Below, piece by piece: positions 1 through 6,110 of a stretch of DNA of 9,046 nucleotides; position 1 is the stretch's first letter; each line of letters begins with the position of its first letter. A program made the position numbers and the translations under genes. Where the stretch lies: NCBI GenBank assembly GCA_009781535.1, contig WQXX01000038.1:1-9046 (forward strand), in the 5' to 3' direction. The notes below the pieces were generated by a model. The model saw only the letters and a program-made list of their open reading frames with translations. It was not told the DNA's origin and did no database searches. The DNA is from Coriobacteriia bacterium. GTDB taxonomy: Bacteria; Actinomycetota; Coriobacteriia; Coriobacteriales; UBA8131.

Positions 1-294
1 ACGCCCGGTTGTACGGACCTGATCGTTTTCCTTGATGGAGGTCACGTCGCCAAGCAACACGGCGCCGACCTCGTCTTCCTCAAGGTTCTGCGCCAAGCCG
101 AACACCGTCTTGCCGCTGCTCCCGATGAATTCGAGGAGCTCGCCTGCCATGGCGCCTTTGAGGCCATCGACGCGCGCGATACCGTCACCTACTTGGATAA
201 CGACGCCGACTTCGCGCGATTCGACCGCTGTCTTGATGGCATCGAGCTGTCGCTGCAGTACAGCCTCGATGGTTTGAGCAGTTATGTCTGCCAC
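1..294 (-). CDS. atpA: F1Fo ATP synthase subunit alpha, N-terminal 98 codons (runs off the window)
   Basis: Alpha is the non-catalytic nucleotide-binding subunit of the F1 head, which alternates with beta in the hexamer. The translated fragment holds the alpha N-terminal beta-barrel region, with VGVVIQVGDGIARVDGL near residues 28-44 and GAMAGELLEF soon after. These are characteristic of bacterial alpha; the Walker A loop lies outside the window. I chose the GTG start at 294-292 because a complete Shine-Dalgarno GGAGGT at 306-301 lies 6 nt upstream and the following residues (ADITAQTIEAVL) fit the family N terminus. The reading frame is open to base 1, so the gene continues to the left. It is separated from atpH by an unusually long 178-nt spacer containing a small ORF that ends 14 nt before this start, which would allow translational coupling. 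The identification is secure; only the N terminus is visible. Confidence 0.96.
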   Translation of the reverse strand, partial: MADITAQTIEAVLQRQLDAIKTAVESREVGVVIQVGDGIARVDGLKGAMAGELLEFIGSSGKTVFGLAQNLEEDEVGAVLLGDVTSIKENDQVRTTGR

Positions 295-308
295 CTATTC
301 ACCTCCGT

Positions 309-422
309 TTATCGAGGCATTCTGATGCGTTCTAAGCTCGTCGGCTGCGTCACAACACACAGACCGCGCACCTCAAGTACGCCGGGCCTTTGGTTGTGCC
401 TCACTTCCTGCTTACAACCCAT
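309..422 (-). CDS. Candidate small ORF of 37 aa between atpH and atpA
   Basis: I do not recognise this peptide. An ATG at 422-420 is preceded by GAGGAGAGG at 438-430, a near-perfect Shine-Dalgarno site 7 nt away. The frame runs 37 codons to TAA at 311-309, which is 14 nt before the atpA start and just upstream of the atpA Shine-Dalgarno. The product is short, basic and hydrophilic, starting MGCKQEVRHNQ and ending ERIRMPR, with two cysteines (residues 3 and 22) and no membrane segment. Third-position G+C is about 62 per cent, compatible with coding but not proof. It could be a real small protein, a leader peptide coupling atpH and atpA translation, or a chance frame behind a purine-rich stretch. 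Confidence comes almost wholly from the ribosome-binding site and from its placement exactly filling the spacer. Confidence 0.35.
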   Translation of the reverse strand: MGCKQEVRHNQRPGVLEVRGLCVVTQPTSLERIRMPR

Positions 423-452
423 CGGGATGCCTCTCCTCTATTTGAATATCGT

Positions 453-466
453 CTGTCTCGCGACAG
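453..466 (-). repeat. Small perfect hairpin just after atpH
   Basis: On the minus strand CTGTC, loop GCGA, GACAG gives a perfect 5-bp stem starting 6 nt after the atpH stop codon. No U-run follows, so it is not an intrinsic terminator. It could be an RNA processing or 3'-end stabilising element that separates the Fo/delta message from atpA. The stem is short enough to arise by chance. Confidence 0.3.
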
Positions 467-472
467 CCCTTT

Positions 473-1024
473 TTACGTTTGCGAAAGCACCTTACGGGCT
501 CTGTCTAACTGCGAGGCAACGCTCGCATCAATCGAGACCCCGTGTGAATTCAATACAATACCGCCCATGATTGCAGAATCGATGTGCTCGCGTATCAGCA
601 CGTCTCGTCCGAATTCAGCGGAATATTTGGCTTTAATGGAATCTCTCAAAGCGTCATCGAGAGCAACCACCGTTGTCACATCGATGAATACCGCGTCAAG
701 CGCTTCCTCTGCCATCTCAGCAAAATCTACGGTGACCTTGCCGATAAGCCCTAACTCATTCCGCTTGACCATAACGCCAAGTGTAATGAGCAGGCTTGTG
801 TCAAAGCCTTCAAACACCTCATTGATGATGGCGATGCGCGTTTCTGCAGGGATATGATAGTCATGGATCGCGGCGCGTAGATCGATGTTGCCGCGGATGA
901 CCGCATATACCTGCTCAAGCTGCCCGGCGACCTCAAAGGTAGTGCCAGAGGCTAAGGTTGCCTCAAGCAACACCTGAGCATACACGGCAGATCCCTTGCG
1001 TATGAGCTCGCGATCAGTTGACAT
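473..1024 (-). CDS. atpH: F1Fo ATP synthase subunit delta (OSCP-type), 183 aa
   Basis: Delta links the F1 head to the peripheral stalk formed by the b subunits. The protein begins STDRELIRKGSAVYAQVLLEA, matching the helical N-terminal domain of the family. It ends with the family signature MGGIVLNSHGVSIDASVASQ followed by a helix to the C terminus, the region that binds the b subunit. Its length is normal for bacterial delta (about 175-185 aa). The frame stays open a further 18 codons upstream to position 1078, but the ATG at 1024-1022 is preferred: a purine-rich AGGGG site lies about 6 nt upstream, and the extra residues would lie wholly inside atpF. The start overlaps the atpF stop (1016-1014) by 11 nt, indicating translational coupling. 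A small hairpin and a long spacer follow. Confidence 0.95.
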   Translation of the reverse strand: MSTDRELIRKGSAVYAQVLLEATLASGTTFEVAGQLEQVYAVIRGNIDLRAAIHDYHIPAETRIAIINEVFEGFDTSLLITLGVMVKRNELGLIGKVTVDFAEMAEEALDAVFIDVTTVVALDDALRDSIKAKYSAEFGRDVLIREHIDSAIMGGIVLNSHGVSIDASVASQLDRARKVLSQT

Positions 1025-1652
1025 TGAAGGCCCCTGCTTCCGCAAGATACCGCTCGATGATCTTACGATGCTCAACATCGGTCAGATCCTGACCGATGAC
1101 ACGTCCCGCAACTGAGACCGACAGATCGGCGACCGAACCCTGCAGGTCGGCGATAGCTGCCTTCTTTTCCGCATCGATGGCGATGCGTGCCTTGACGATC
1201 ATACTCTCTGCCTCAGCCTGAGCTTTCGCGGTTATGTCGGCTTTGATGACGTCAGCCGTCTGCTTGGCTTCGGTGATGATCTGGGTAGCCTGCCTCTTTG
1301 CGTCGGCAAGCTCCGCTTTGTACTCCTCGAGTATACGTTCGCTTTCGATCTTTGAATTCTCAGCCTGCTCCAGCGAGTCCTTGATATTTGCTATGCGCCT
1401 GTCAAGCATGCCCGTGATGACCGGCCATCCGAATTTTGCAAGGACGATCCACAGGATGATGAATCCGATGAGCATCGGGATAAACTCGAGCATGTTCGGC
1501 ATCAGCAACGAAAGGCCGCCCGCGCCTCCATCAGGTGCGTGCTCCTCGGCTGCTTCGGCGGCAAATGCGGCGACTGGGTTTGCAAATAGCAGACACCCCG
1601 CCATCATAGCGACGCCGGCAAGCTTCTTCCTGGCTTCGTAGATAACCTTCAC
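1014..1652 (-). CDS. atpF: F1Fo ATP synthase subunit b with N-terminal signal-like extension, 212 aa
   Basis: Subunit b forms the peripheral stalk that holds F1 against the rotor. The protein has three parts. First comes a Lys/Arg-rich start and hydrophobic stretch (about residues 10-30) ending NPVAAFAAEAAEEH, which looks like a signal peptide with an AFA-A cleavage site. Next is an acidic/Gly-rich linker and the real b membrane helix (about 53-72, PMLIGFIILWIVLAKFGWP). The rest is a long charged coiled coil rich in Ala, Glu and Lys (about 80-200). Subunit b of E. coli is about 156 aa, so the extension explains the length. Start choice: GGAGG at 1664-1660 is only 1 nt from an ATG at 1658 but 7 nt from the in-frame GTG at 1652, so I favour GTG; the ATG would add only two residues. 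A perfect hairpin sits 2 nt upstream of the Shine-Dalgarno. Confidence 0.93.
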   Translation of the reverse strand: MKVIYEARKKLAGVAMMAGCLLFANPVAAFAAEAAEEHAPDGGAGGLSLLMPNMLEFIPMLIGFIILWIVLAKFGWPVITGMLDRRIANIKDSLEQAENSKIESERILEEYKAELADAKRQATQIITEAKQTADVIKADITAKAQAEAESMIVKARIAIDAEKKAAIADLQGSVADLSVSVAGRVIGQDLTDVEHRKIIERYLAEAGAFNVN

Positions 1653-1666
1653 CTTCATACCTCCAC

Positions 1667-1682
1667 TATGCCTTCAGGCATA
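1667..1682 (-). promoter_or_regulatory. Hairpin abutting the atpF Shine-Dalgarno
   Basis: On the minus strand TATGCC, loop TGAA, GGCATA forms a perfect 6-bp stem with a 4-nt loop. It ends 2 nt before GGAGG of atpF. A stem this close to the ribosome-binding site may tune b-subunit translation relative to the abundant c subunit, or mark an RNA processing point in the atpE-atpF spacer (55 nt). The structure is directly visible; its role is inference. Confidence 0.4.
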
Positions 1683-1713
1683 TATCTTCGTGGCGAATAC
1701 TCGTTGCTTGTTA

Positions 1714-1911
1714 CTATTTCATCAATGCAAGCACGAAGGCGATCAGACCGAGCGCCTCAACGAATGCAGCGCCCAGGATGAACGTTGTGAAGATCTTCGG
1801 CTGCATCTCAGGCTGACGAGCCGTTGCCATAACCGCAGCGTATGCAGCAAAACTGATGCTGATGCTGGCGCCGATGGCAGCTATAGCGTAACCAATGACT
1901 GACATATCCAT
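1714..1911 (-). CDS. atpE: F1Fo ATP synthase subunit c (proteolipid), 65 aa
   Basis: Subunit c forms the proton-driven rotor ring. Two hydrophobic helices (about 4-28 and 40-63) flank the polar loop ARQPEMQPK, the F1-contacting loop of the family. The ion-binding carboxylate is Glu52 in FVEALGLIAFVLAL. The residue after it is Ala rather than the Ser/Thr of sodium-type rings, and helix 1 has no matching Gln, so proton coupling is expected. Helix 1 reads G14-x-S16-x-S18-x-S20-x-A22 where most bacterial c subunits have repeated glycines. I chose the ATG at 1911-1909 because AAGGAGG at 1925-1919 is 7 nt upstream. An ATG two codons earlier is only 1 nt from the Shine-Dalgarno, and the frame's first start at 1935 lies upstream of it. 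Spacers of 140 nt to atpB and 55 to 61 nt to atpF carry hairpins. Confidence 0.95.
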   Translation of the reverse strand: MDMSVIGYAIAAIGASISISFAAYAAVMATARQPEMQPKIFTTFILGAAFVEALGLIAFVLALMK

Positions 1912-1935
1912 TTTCATTCCTCCTTCTTTGGTCAA

Positions 1936-1950
1936 GACAGACCTTCTGTC
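1936..1950 (-). repeat. Hairpin in the atpE leader
   Basis: GACAGA, loop AGG, TCTGTC on the minus strand is a perfect 6-bp inverted repeat. It lies 10 nt before the atpE Shine-Dalgarno (1925-1919), inside the atpB-atpE spacer. It could stabilise the atpE message, whose product is needed in ten or so copies per complex, or it could be a processing site. No terminator features accompany it. Confidence 0.35.
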
Positions 1951-2010
1951 TCGGCCTCTGATGCTCTTTGCGCCTGTTGCAGATTAACAACAAGCAGCCC
2001 TCTTATGTAA

Positions 2011-2028
2011 CTGGGCTTGCAGGCCCAG
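2011..2028 (-). repeat. GC-rich hairpin downstream of atpB
   Basis: CTGGGC, loop CTGCAA, GCCCAG on the minus strand makes a perfect 6-bp GC-rich stem 23 nt after the atpB stop. The bases that follow (TTACATAAG) are not a U-tract, so full intrinsic termination is unlikely. It may attenuate or protect the 3' end of the atpB message. With the hairpin at 1936-1950 it makes the 140-nt atpB-atpE spacer structured. Confidence 0.35.
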
Positions 2029-2051
2029 GAAACACCTTTGGTACGGTCGTC

Positions 2052-2852
2052 CTAGTGCTTGCTCGTCGCCAGATGCAGATACACTGCCGAGAGCAAAGTG
2101 AACACGTATGCCTGGATGAATGCGACCAGTAATTCCAGCGCGTATATGCAAATCAACAAGATCAGCCAACCAAGGGCTGGCGTTGCGCCGCCCAGTGTTG
2201 CCAATGAGAAATTATGTATTGCTGGAAGGACGAACAGGCTTGCCAGGATCGAGAACACGCCCATGATGATGTGCCCTGCAAACATGTTGGCAAAAAGACG
2301 GACAGACAGTGTCACGATACGCAGGAACAAGGAGAAGAGCTCGATGAGCCAGACCAGGACGTTTAACCCAGGAATGAGACCAGCTGGTGCAATGTTCTTA
2401 ACATAATGAAGGACTCCAGCATGCTTCATGCCATGATAGTTAAAATAGACGAAGGAAAAAATCGCCAATGTCAGCGTTACAGAAAAGGTCCCAGTTGCTG
2501 CTTTTGCGCCAGGGATAAGACCAATAAGATTTGAAGCGAGGATGAAGAAGAAGATCGTAAACAGAAACGGCATGTGCTTGTCGACCAGCTCCTTGGAACC
2601 GAGCACACCAAAGCCGATCTCTTTACGTACATAGTCAACTGCTGCCTCGACAGCAGCAGTGGGGCCTCTCTTTGGGATGAGCGTGACGCGTTTCTTGACT
2701 GATAAAATGATGACCGCGACTAGAATCAATGTAAGGATCAGGTATACAGTGAAGGGGGTAATGGATCCCCAACCGAAATCAAACATCGTCATACCGCCGA
2801 GATCTTCCAGCAACTCGCTGATATGATGGCCAAGCTCCTCAAGTGGTCCCAA
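2052..2852 (-). CDS. atpB: F1Fo ATP synthase subunit a, 266 aa
   Basis: Subunit a provides the two proton half-channels next to the c-ring. It is a multi-span membrane protein with hydrophobic segments near residues 35-52, 94-113, 123-138, 160-180, 194-210 and 225-260. The essential stator arginine is Arg185 in SVRLFANMFAGH, the family signature, and the upstream helix carries WLIELFSLFLR. A soluble N-terminal stretch contains HHISELLEDLGG. Length is normal for the family. The start is a TTG at 2852-2850, supported by AAGGAG at 2864-2859 with a 6-nt spacer; the next in-frame ATG (codon 21) lacks such a site. It follows the atpI-like gene by 40 nt and precedes atpE by 140 nt, so it is in the operon. 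No substitution at key positions was noticed. Confidence 0.97.
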   Translation of the reverse strand: MGPLEELGHHISELLEDLGGMTMFDFGWGSITPFTVYLILTLILVAVIILSVKKRVTLIPKRGPTAAVEAAVDYVRKEIGFGVLGSKELVDKHMPFLFTIFFFILASNLIGLIPGAKAATGTFSVTLTLAIFSFVYFNYHGMKHAGVLHYVKNIAPAGLIPGLNVLVWLIELFSLFLRIVTLSVRLFANMFAGHIIMGVFSILASLFVLPAIHNFSLATLGGATPALGWLILLICIYALELLVAFIQAYVFTLLSAVYLHLATSKH

Positions 2853-2892
2853 CGTGTTCTCCTTGCCTTGTCCTGCCTCGCCGTTGTTTGGA

Positions 2893-3228
2893 TCAGCGAC
2901 GGTTCTCTCTCACCACAAACCAGGTAGTAGCAATCAAATACGTAAAAACGAGGGCGACTGCAAATACCAGGAATGTCTCCGAAGCGATAAGATAAGCCAC
3001 CAAGAGCACTACCGTGAGAAACAGGAAGTTAATTACGATGGCCACCACTCCCGCCGCAACAGTAAGGGGGCGCATCATGATACGACCTTGTTTGACTCGA
3101 TACCTCACGAAAAGCAAAGGACTGAACCCGGCGAGCCCGGCGAGTACTCCGAGCACTCCTGAAAGAGCTACGGGCAACAATCGCGATACCTTTCGAGAAC
3201 CTGAATACGCTCCTTGCCAGCGCTTCAT
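2893..3228 (-). CDS. atpI: AtpI-like small membrane protein heading the atp operon, 111 aa
   Basis: This is a short, very hydrophobic protein immediately before atpB (40-nt gap), the position and size of the ATP synthase protein I family, which assists c-ring assembly or ion supply. Hydrophobic stretches lie at about residues 17-40 (LLPVALSGVLGVLAGLAGF), 53-80 and 85-105, with basic residues between them and a basic C-terminal tail (RENRR). AtpI sequences diverge strongly, so the name rests mainly on context and membrane layout. Start choice is uncertain. The frame is open to a TTG at 3270, but a good -10 (TATGAT, 3246-3241) sits inside that extension, so I place the start at ATG 3228-3226. 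There is no Shine-Dalgarno before it, and transcription would begin only a few bases upstream, giving a nearly leaderless message. Confidence 0.7.
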   Translation of the reverse strand: MKRWQGAYSGSRKVSRLLPVALSGVLGVLAGLAGFSPLLFVRYRVKQGRIMMRPLTVAAGVVAIVINFLFLTVVLLVAYLIASETFLVFAVALVFTYLIATTWFVVRENRR

Positions 3229-3240
3229 CCAAACGTATGA

Positions 3241-3270
3241 ATCATAGCAGAACAACAGGCGCAGGCACAA
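3241..3270 (-). promoter_or_regulatory. Candidate promoter of the atp operon
   Basis: On the minus strand TATGAT at 3246-3241 matches the -10 consensus at five of six bases. A weak -35 TTGTGC at 3270-3265 lies 18 bp upstream. The likely transcription start is around 3233-3235, just 5-7 nt before the ATG at 3228. A perfect 12-bp palindrome lies further upstream at 3283-3294. Promoter strength and start are inferred. Confidence 0.4.
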
Positions 3271-3282
3271 TGCATTATTTCA

Positions 3283-3294
3283 GATTGCGCAATC
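3283..3294. repeat. 12-bp palindrome upstream of the atp promoter
   Basis: GATTGCGCAATC is a perfect palindrome whose edge is 13 bp upstream of the putative -35 element. It has the form of a dimeric regulator's operator. No regulator can be named from the sequence, and a 12-bp palindrome may occur by chance. Confidence 0.25.
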
Positions 3295-3354
3295 GGCACA
3301 TCAAAAAAGGCCAGCGGGAAAAGGTTAGCGGAACTTGGCAACTGCCTGAGAATC

Positions 3355-3391
3355 GGGCAGCCCGCCACTCAACGGAAGTGGCGGGCTGCCC
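3355..3391. terminator. Strong inverted repeat between the beta-helix gene and atpI; probable transcription boundary
   Basis: A perfect 15-bp inverted repeat (GGGCAGCCCGCCACT and its complement) encloses a 7-nt loop. This is by far the strongest hairpin in the window. It lies 99 bp past the stop of the beta-helix gene and before the atp promoter, where a terminator for the minus-strand upstream transcript is expected. Neither side has an immediate U-tract; the nearest is a run of six U's on the minus strand about 45 nt further on (near 3308-3303). It may be a Rho-assisted or atypical terminator, or a REP-like element. The other 219 bp of this gap show nothing else beyond the palindromes and promoter listed. 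Confidence 0.5.
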
Positions 3392-3489
3392 TGGCAGAAT
3401 TGCCCGAAGATCGTCCTGATCAGGTTGACGTACTCAGTCAGATTGAGTGGTTGCCGGATTGGAAGTCTTCGTTAAGAATCCCTGGTTAT

Positions 3490-4737
3490 TCATCCAACCA
3501 AGTAACAAGCACGGATCTGAGTGTTTCCCTTGGTATCAACATACACGCTGTAACTGCCTACCTCATAGACGCCAGCTGCGTTATTGTCAATCGAAAAGAC
3601 TTCTGAGTATTCGCTCTCTACTACGTCTTTTACCTCCTCGGAATACGCAAGGACACGAACAGTTACGCTCAGATTATTCTTGTTCCCGTTCAGCTTTTCG
3701 ACAGAAGCCGAAACTGCCAGTAAAACTGAGTTGAACTCTACGCAATTTGACTGCGAGAATACATTGCCACCGCTGTTGTTGGAAACATTGGTGTTCCGTA
3801 TCACGATTGTGTAGTTGGCTGGGTATCCCGCATGAGGCTCATCATATATTCCTCCGCCATACAACCCAGCGGTGTTGCCACTGATAAGCGCATTTTCAAT
3901 GTTGTTAATCGAGCAGTTGCCTTGATATGACCTGTGGTAAATGCCGCCACCGCGCTGCGACGCATTGTTTCCACATATCTTACCGCCGGTTATAGTAAGA
4001 CTGCTGTAGTAAGAGAGCCAGATTCCGCCGCCATACCATGAGCCGTTGCCGTTGATCTCGCCGCCGCTGATGTTTATCTCACCATACCGAGAGTGAATGC
4101 CGCCGCCTTCAACTGTGCCATAGTTGCCATTGATGCAGCCAGCTGTCATGTTGAGCGCACCATTACTGTCAGCGCAAATACCGCCACCGTAAAAAGCGGT
4201 ATTGCCCGTGATTCTTCCACCATTGATGTTAGTGACGCCATTGCTGTACTGGACGTTGTAAACGCCTCCGCCATACGTAGCGCCATAGCAGTTTGTGATG
4301 ATTGCGCCTTTATTGAGTGTTAGAGTGCCGGAATTGTTTATGCCACCGTAGGGGAAATTGTTCGGATTGTAAAGGGCGTTGCCAAAATTATTGTAGTTGC
4401 CGTCGAGGATGATGTTGGAAAGAGTGAGGGAAGCACCAGCAGAAACGTTGAAGTGACGATTCTGCGCCGCCGCAGTGATTGTTGCACCTGTAGACGAATA
4501 GAGGTTGACGTCTACGCCTGCAGGTATGGTAATCATGCTATCCAGAGTGATATTTGCCGTTACGTCGATGCTGAGACTGGCGCCACTTGTCGCGCTCTCG
4601 ATTGTGCTTTTTAGGTTTGCTCCTGAATCTTCTGTAAGAGCCATCTGAGCTGCATGTGCCGTCGCCGGCATCAATGCCAGCATTAGCGCTGACGCTACCA
4701 CTAATGAGAATACCCTACGAACCATCTTTGCTTTCAT
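3490..4737 (-). CDS. Secreted right-handed parallel beta-helix repeat protein, 415 aa
   Basis: The function is unknown. Residues 1-30 form a clear signal peptide (MKAKMVRR, then a hydrophobic core ending PATAHAA). From about residue 55 to 335 the chain is rich in Gly, Asn, Ser and Tyr. Six coils end in GGGI or GGGV, with the glycine triplets starting at residues 156, 184, 211, 236, 263 and 294, roughly every 27 residues. A typical coil reads like NINGGRITGNTAFYGGGI. This pattern is that of pectate-lyase-fold or Pmp-like surface proteins. After about residue 338 a separate beta-rich module of about 75 residues ends the protein (VYVDTKGNTQIRACYLVG); I recall similar ends on other secreted gut-bacterial proteins but could not check. 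There is no LPxTG anchor or transmembrane tail, so it is probably released or held non-covalently. The ATG at 4737 has AAAGGAG 8 nt upstream. Its composition differs from the flanking genes. Confidence 0.85.
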   Translation of the reverse strand: MKAKMVRRVFSLVVASALMLALMPATAHAAQMALTEDSGANLKSTIESATSGASLSIDVTANITLDSMITIPAGVDVNLYSSTGATITAAAQNRHFNVSAGASLTLSNIILDGNYNNFGNALYNPNNFPYGGINNSGTLTLNKGAIITNCYGATYGGGVYNVQYSNGVTNINGGRITGNTAFYGGGICADSNGALNMTAGCINGNYGTVEGGGIHSRYGEINISGGEINGNGSWYGGGIWLSYYSSLTITGGKICGNNASQRGGGIYHRSYQGNCSINNIENALISGNTAGLYGGGIYDEPHAGYPANYTIVIRNTNVSNNSGGNVFSQSNCVEFNSVLLAVSASVEKLNGNKNNLSVTVRVLAYSEEVKDVVESEYSEVFSIDNNAAGVYEVGSYSVYVDTKGNTQIRACYLVG

Positions 4738-4777
4738 ACAACACGCTCCTTTCTCGAAGTTGAACCCGCATGGCGTA

Positions 4778-4783
4778 ATCATA
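4778..4783 (-). promoter_or_regulatory. Candidate -10 element for the beta-helix gene
   Basis: TATGAT on the minus strand lies 40 nt upstream of the ATG, which would give a 5' leader of about 34 nt containing the AAAGGAG site. No good -35 is visible at 16-18 bp, so this is a weak call. It is the same hexamer as the candidate atp promoter. Confidence 0.25.
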
Positions 4784-4856
4784 AGAACCGATTACAGGGG
4801 CAGACGTCATCTCTGAGCAAAGATCGTGTAAAACATGGAGTCTCTTTTATGTATGG

Positions 4857-6071
4857 TCAGTGTTTCGATTTCTGTGCAAGGGCGTCCAAATCGAGCTGGT
4901 AATGCACCTCTCGCCCCATCTTCTCCCGTTCGAGTATGCCCAGAGCTGATAGGCGCTCCAAACGCTTCATGATGGTTGGCCGAGAAACCTGGGCATATTC
5001 CATGAGATCCTGGATCGCGATGCCTTCGCCAGAAAACATCCGGACTTGTAAGAGTATCTGCGCGAGACCATAAAGAACTTTGTCCTCAGCTATCTCCTGA
5101 ATTCCTTTAAGCCTTTCAATATTGATCTCAAACAAATCTTTCTTCTCTGTAAGAGCTGCTACGACATCGTCAGCCGCCTCTTTGATAATACCGATGAACA
5201 TGATTACAAAGGGAGTTAGATCTCCTTTGTTGAGGATGTCGTTGCAGACCATGAATCCCTTGTAGTATTTCTGGATACTCTGGATTACCGCGAAGGATAA
5301 CCTAAGCCCAATAAGCGGTTCGTATTCCCTCAGTAACAAAGAGCTGCTGATAAAGCGGTTGAGGCGCCCATTGCCATCATAAAACGGATGGATATGCCCT
5401 ATCAGGAAATGGAAGATAGCAGTTCTAATCGGCAGTTCGATGTCCTCGTTTTCTAAAAAAGCAAGTGAAGCAGCGAGACAGTCTTCAATCTTCGATTCTG
5501 GGCGAACCCCTTGATGGACCTCTTCACCTGCTGCATTGTATACACTTACCGGTTCTTTCCTGAAAAGCCGCCCATCAGGCGCGTTTTTAGGGTTGGCAGC
5601 GATTACCTCATTCAGAACCAGATCGTCGTATATGGCTCTGACGTTTTCAAGCGTCTGTATCGATATCTCAGCGCGCTGCGTGAGCAGCATATACTTGTTT
5701 ACCAGACCATAAAAGCGTTTTCGTTTGTCCTGTTTTTCCAGATTTCGAAGTATGCTGCCGATTTCCTTTCTCGTGCTGATAACTCCCTCTATATCATTCG
5801 TAATCACAATCTCATCAACTAATGTGCGTTCGGTGAATTGCCACAACGCACGTGGTGGTAGATGTTGGGTCAGTTCCAGGATTTTCTTATCAGCCTTGGC
5901 GATACTGAGCATTTGCGTGAATAGAGCCTCGTCCATATAGCAGAATGCCTTATGACCCTTTATATCGATATCAAGATGGATTGTCTTTTCGTGTGTAAAG
6001 CGACTTTGATACAAAGCCTCGGCATCCATGTTTGGATTATGGAAAGCCTTTCTCAGTATTGTATACGACAT
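4857..6071 (-). CDS. Fic family protein (class II, N-terminal inhibitory motif) with C-terminal winged helix, 404 aa
   Basis: Fic enzymes usually transfer AMP from ATP to hydroxyl side chains of target proteins. The active-site motif HPFYDGNGR is complete at residues 228-236, including the catalytic His228. An inhibitory-helix motif of the (S/T)xxxE(G/N) type occurs as TNDIEG at 91-96, with Glu95 as the expected blocking residue. It lies N-terminal to the Fic core, which defines class II. An N-terminal Fic-associated domain precedes it, and a linker with RLFRKEPVSVYN (about 168-179) matches the family. Residues of about 340-395 (QDLMEYAQVSRPTIMKRLER and following) look like a winged helix-turn-helix, so it may bind DNA, perhaps its own promoter. 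I start at ATG 6071, preceded by a weak GAAAGAG site 6 nt away, rather than at the TTG at 6101. No antitoxin partner gene adjoins it, consistent with built-in inhibition. Confidence 0.92.
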   Translation of the reverse strand: MSYTILRKAFHNPNMDAEALYQSRFTHEKTIHLDIDIKGHKAFCYMDEALFTQMLSIAKADKKILELTQHLPPRALWQFTERTLVDEIVITNDIEGVISTRKEIGSILRNLEKQDKRKRFYGLVNKYMLLTQRAEISIQTLENVRAIYDDLVLNEVIAANPKNAPDGRLFRKEPVSVYNAAGEEVHQGVRPESKIEDCLAASLAFLENEDIELPIRTAIFHFLIGHIHPFYDGNGRLNRFISSSLLLREYEPLIGLRLSFAVIQSIQKYYKGFMVCNDILNKGDLTPFVIMFIGIIKEAADDVVAALTEKKDLFEINIERLKGIQEIAEDKVLYGLAQILLQVRMFSGEGIAIQDLMEYAQVSRPTIMKRLERLSALGILEREKMGREVHYQLDLDALAQKSKH

Positions 6072-6110
6072 ATAAAACTCTTTCTTCCAGCTTGAATACA
6101 ACTATTACTT

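Noticed and set aside
1714..1911. Sodium-type c subunit
   Set aside because: Glu52 is followed by Ala and helix 1 lacks the Gln needed for the known sodium-binding site.
1808..2169. Overlapping minus-strand frames in the atpB-atpE spacer
   Set aside because: They lie largely inside atpB or atpE in another frame, and their products are basic and lack family character.
3301..3606. Stop-free plus-strand frame through the 15-bp inverted repeat, with a protein-like run near 3379-3475
   Set aside because: No start or ribosome-binding site, a strong hairpin inside it, and its end lies antisense to the beta-helix gene. A decayed gene is possible but not supported.
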